64,000 nt of DNA, taken from contig JBGAKR010000004.1 of the NCBI GenBank assembly GCA_044224315.1, forward strand, positions 1 to 64,000, written 5' to 3'. This DNA is from JAGXTF01 sp044224315. Lineage in GTDB: Bacteria > Bacteroidota > Bacteroidia > NS11-12g > UBA955. This document shows positions 61,700-64,000 of the stretch, one piece after another; positions within the stretch are counted from its first letter, which is position 1; every line of letters starts with the position of its first letter. The notes beneath the pieces were generated by a model that had not been told where the DNA came from, searched no databases, and saw only the letters and a list, made by a program, of their open reading frames with translations. The position numbers and the translations under genes are program-made.

Positions 61700-64000
61700 T
61701 TACAGTAATGCCGCCTTTTGCACAACCATAGGCAAACCGGCAACATTCTTACCTCCTGCAGTGGCAAAAAACTTCTGACCTCCGCCCCCACCCTGTATTT
61801 CTTTGCCCAAATCTCGAACAATTGCAGCGGCATCTAAATTTTGTGATGCTACCAAAGCGTCATCGATAATCACTGCGATTCCGGGTTTACCTTCGGTTTC
61901 ATAGGCCAATACACAAAACAGATTACTTACCTCGTTCTTCAATTGAAAACACAGGTCTTTGGCAGCATCCGCGCTTGGCACATTGACCTGGGCTACGATA
62001 ACATTGCGATCGGATTTTTGTTGCACCTTACCCAACAGTTCTGCTTTTAAATTGGCTACCTGTGCATGGGCAAAATCATCGAGTTTCTTTTTAAGGTTTT
62101 CATTTTCCTGCAGCAATTTTTCAATTGCTACGGGCAAATCACGGGTATTGTTTAGCAGGGAAGCAATTGCATTATGCTCGTGCTGTAGTTTATTCATGAG
62201 GTTCAAAGCCTCAAAAGAGGTAACCGCTTCTATACGCCGAACACCGGCGGCCACGCTGCTTTCAGAGGTTATTTTAAACATTCCGATGCGGGCAGTGCTT
62301 TTTGTATGTGTTCCACCGCACAGTTCTACAGAATAGTTGGGGTCAAAAGTAATTACGCGAACAAATTCGCCGTATTTTTCACCAAATAAGGCCATGGCAC
62401 CATGATTTACCGCCTCGTTGAAGGGCACATTTCTTTGTTCATTTAAGGCAATATCCTGGCGGATTTTTTGGTTTACCATGGTTTCTACTTTTTCCAACTC
62501 TTCCGGGGTCATTTTAGAAAAATGCGAAAAGTCGAAACGCAGGTAATGCTGATTTACCAAACTACCTTTTTGGGCCACATGAGTACCCAGCACATTTCTC
62601 AAAGCCGCGTGTAACAAATGCGTTGCACTGTGATTGGCTTCGGTTAGCATGCGGGTTTCAAGGTTTACAGTAGCCCTGAATTTCTGGCTGGGGTCGGCAG
62701 GCAGTTTATCCGAAACATGGATATGCAGTCTGTTCTCTTTTTGGCAATCCAGAATATGAATGGTTTCACCATCGTGCAGGCCGGTGATATTGCCGGTATC
62801 GCCCACCTGCCCGCCACTTTCAGCATAAAAAGGGGTTTCATCAAAAACCAGCTGATATTGGGGTTTACCCTTCACTATTACAGTGCGGTAACGGGTTATA
62901 TGCACTTCATTTACAGTTTGATCATACCCCACAAAACCTTCTTCTGAGTCTTCTACCAAAACAATCCAGTCTCCGGTTTCTTTTTGTGCATCGGCGCGGC
63001 TGCGGGCCTTTTGCTCGGCCAGTGCAGTATCGTATCCGGCTTTATCTACGGGAATATTTTTTTCCTTACAAATCAACTCAATCAGGTCGATTGGAAATCC
63101 ATAAGTATCGTATAATTCAAAAGCAGTGTTGCCATCCAGAGCCTTGCCCGGATGGGATTCGAAAAAGTCATTGAGGATTTGTAAACCATGCTCCATGGTA
63201 CGAAAAAAAGAAGCCTCTTCCTCTCGAATGACGCGGGCTACAAATTCGGCCTGTTTATTTAATTCGGGAAATACATCTGAAAAATAATCAGCTACAGAAG
63301 GCACCAATTTATACAAAAACGGCTCCTGAATACCCAGATAACTAAAACCATAACGCACAGCGCGGCGAAGGATTCGGCGCACCACATGACCAGCTGTTAC
63401 ATTGGAGGGGAGCTGACCATCAGCAATGCACAAACTTACCGCACGTATATGATCGGCAATTACCCTGAAAGCTATATCCTGGGCATTGTCATCGCCATAT
63501 TTTTTGTGGCAAATGGCCGCTGTTTCCTGAATGATATACTGAAAAACATCGGTGTCGTAGTTGCTTTGTTTACCTTGTATAATACGGGTAAGACGTTCGA
63601 AACCCATTCCGGTATCTACATGCTGGGCGGGCAGTTTTTCGAGGCTTTTATCCGCTTTGCGGTTAAATTCCATAAACACATTGTTCCAGATTTCTATAAC
63701 ATCCGCATGGTCGGCATTTACCAACTGTGCGCCTGGGATTTTTGCCCTTTCCTCGTCGCTTCTTCCGTCGAAATGAATTTCGGTACACGGACCACATGGA
63801 CCTGTGTCGCCCATTTCCCAAAAATTATCTTTTTTATTGCCTTTTAAAATGCGGTCTTCTGCAACAAATTGTTTCCAAATGTCATAAGCCTCCTGGTCAA
63901 AAGCCAGATTTTCTGAGGCATCGCCCTCAAAAACGGTTACATACAATCGGTCGGTTGGCAACTTATAAATTTCGGTAAGTAATTCCCATGCCCAGCTTAT
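61700..64000 (-). CDS. alaS: Alanyl-tRNA synthetase (5' end outside the window)
   Basis: The frame is open to the right edge, giving 766 residues that lack the N-terminal ~100 residues of the usual ~870. The visible catalytic part includes NFWEMGDTGPCGPCTEIHFD and WNNVFMEFNR; VDTGMGFERL and GHVVRRILRRAVRYG follow. The editing domain has NHSATHLLHAALRNVLGTH (HxxxH) and VELCGGTHTKSTARIG (Cys and His of the zinc site). A coiled coil and the C-terminal DHHA1-like Gly-rich domain (GGGGGQKFFATAGGKN) complete it. The enzyme charges tRNA-Ala and hydrolyses mischarged Ser/Gly. A GGGCAA/TTGCCC hairpin 80 bases downstream lacks a T run. Confidence 0.97.
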   Translation of the reverse strand: MSWAWELLTEIYKLPTDRLYVTVFEGDASENLAFDQEAYDIWKQFVAEDRILKGNKKDNFWEMGDTGPCGPCTEIHFDGRSDEERAKIPGAQLVNADHADVIEIWNNVFMEFNRKADKSLEKLPAQHVDTGMGFERLTRIIQGKQSNYDTDVFQYIIQETAAICHKKYGDDNAQDIAFRVIADHIRAVSLCIADGQLPSNVTAGHVVRRILRRAVRYGFSYLGIQEPFLYKLVPSVADYFSDVFPELNKQAEFVARVIREEEASFFRTMEHGLQILNDFFESHPGKALDGNTAFELYDTYGFPIDLIELICKEKNIPVDKAGYDTALAEQKARSRADAQKETGDWIVLVEDSEEGFVGYDQTVNEVHITRYRTVIVKGKPQYQLVFDETPFYAESGGQVGDTGNITGLHDGETIHILDCQKENRLHIHVSDKLPADPSQKFRATVNLETRMLTEANHSATHLLHAALRNVLGTHVAQKGSLVNQHYLRFDFSHFSKMTPEELEKVETMVNQKIRQDIALNEQRNVPFNEAVNHGAMALFGEKYGEFVRVITFDPNYSVELCGGTHTKSTARIGMFKITSESSVAAGVRRIEAVTSFEALNLMNKLQHEHNAIASLLNNTRDLPVAIEKLLQENENLKKKLDDFAHAQVANLKAELLGKVQQKSDRNVIVAQVNVPSADAAKDLCFQLKNEVSNLFCVLAYETEGKPGIAVIIDDALVASQNLDAAAIVRDLGKEIQGGGGGQKFFATAGGKNVAGLPMVVQKAALL

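Overview
The window comes from a member of the Bacteroidota; the order cannot be fixed from the sequence. The evidence is several very large secreted proteins with C-terminal type IX secretion (T9SS) sorting domains, ExbB-ExbD-ExbD-TonB gene sets, a propeller-type sensor kinase, lack of Shine-Dalgarno sequences, and promoters of the Bacteroidota type (TAnnTTTG at -7 with TTG near -33). Genes are mostly chromosomal housekeeping and envelope functions. I see no phage, transposase, integrase or CRISPR array. Both window edges cut genes: a giant surface protein on the left (its 3' end is missing) and alaS on the right (its 5' end is missing).

Layout. 1-5087: N-terminal 1,695 residues of a GEVED-containing secreted protein. 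5423-9253: a fused double-ATPase ABC protein, then a di-heme peroxidase with a small cytochrome c. 9324-13345: a TonB/ExbD/ExbB energy-transduction operon plus a second TonB behind its own terminator. 13597-17252: a MORN-repeat membrane protein and an ECF sigma factor/membrane protein/Spy-like operon. 17348-25801: an AlkB-like monooxygenase, rplS, a membrane glycosyltransferase, a FAD oxidoreductase/epimerase/photolyase operon and a nucleoid-associated protein. 25888-26414: tandem repeats 3' of tRNA-Pro and tRNA-Arg. 26535-50330: a signalling and cell-surface island with a sensor kinase, a thioredoxin-like protein, a 2,757-residue T9SS protein, a LytTR regulator, a T9SS metalloprotease, a 1,677-residue BspA-like T9SS protein and a LuxR-type response regulator. 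50709-51459: a second tandem-repeat array 3' of tRNA-Ser. 51690-56151: a double AAA+ ATPase, a GT2 glycosyltransferase and rsmG. 56191-61551: a barrel protein and two DUF3857/transglutaminase-like proteins. 61700-64000: alaS.

The most interesting signals are noncoding. (1) In the 30-50 kb island four promoters share one architecture: CTACAA, exactly 20 bases, then a -7 element (TAnnTTTG, or 7 of 8). Three have a second CTACAA/CTATAA 21-23 bp upstream. They precede the thioredoxin/giant-adhesin operon, the BspA-like gene, the metalloprotease gene, and a short sequence with no ORF. (2) That last promoter would start transcription at the first base of a strongly structured element (44000-43906, minus strand): a hairpin plus a three-way junction closed by TTCCCCCA/TGGGGGAA. 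It is a candidate new small RNA or leader. (3) The two tRNA loci carry, 3' of the tRNAs, related but not identical tandem repeats (113/114 bp and 108 bp). They share a core (TAGCC-C-rich-GGATCATG-AATAATCC) and a long hairpin bounded by TTTTTTATA-CC, which suggests an undescribed tRNA-trailing repeat family.
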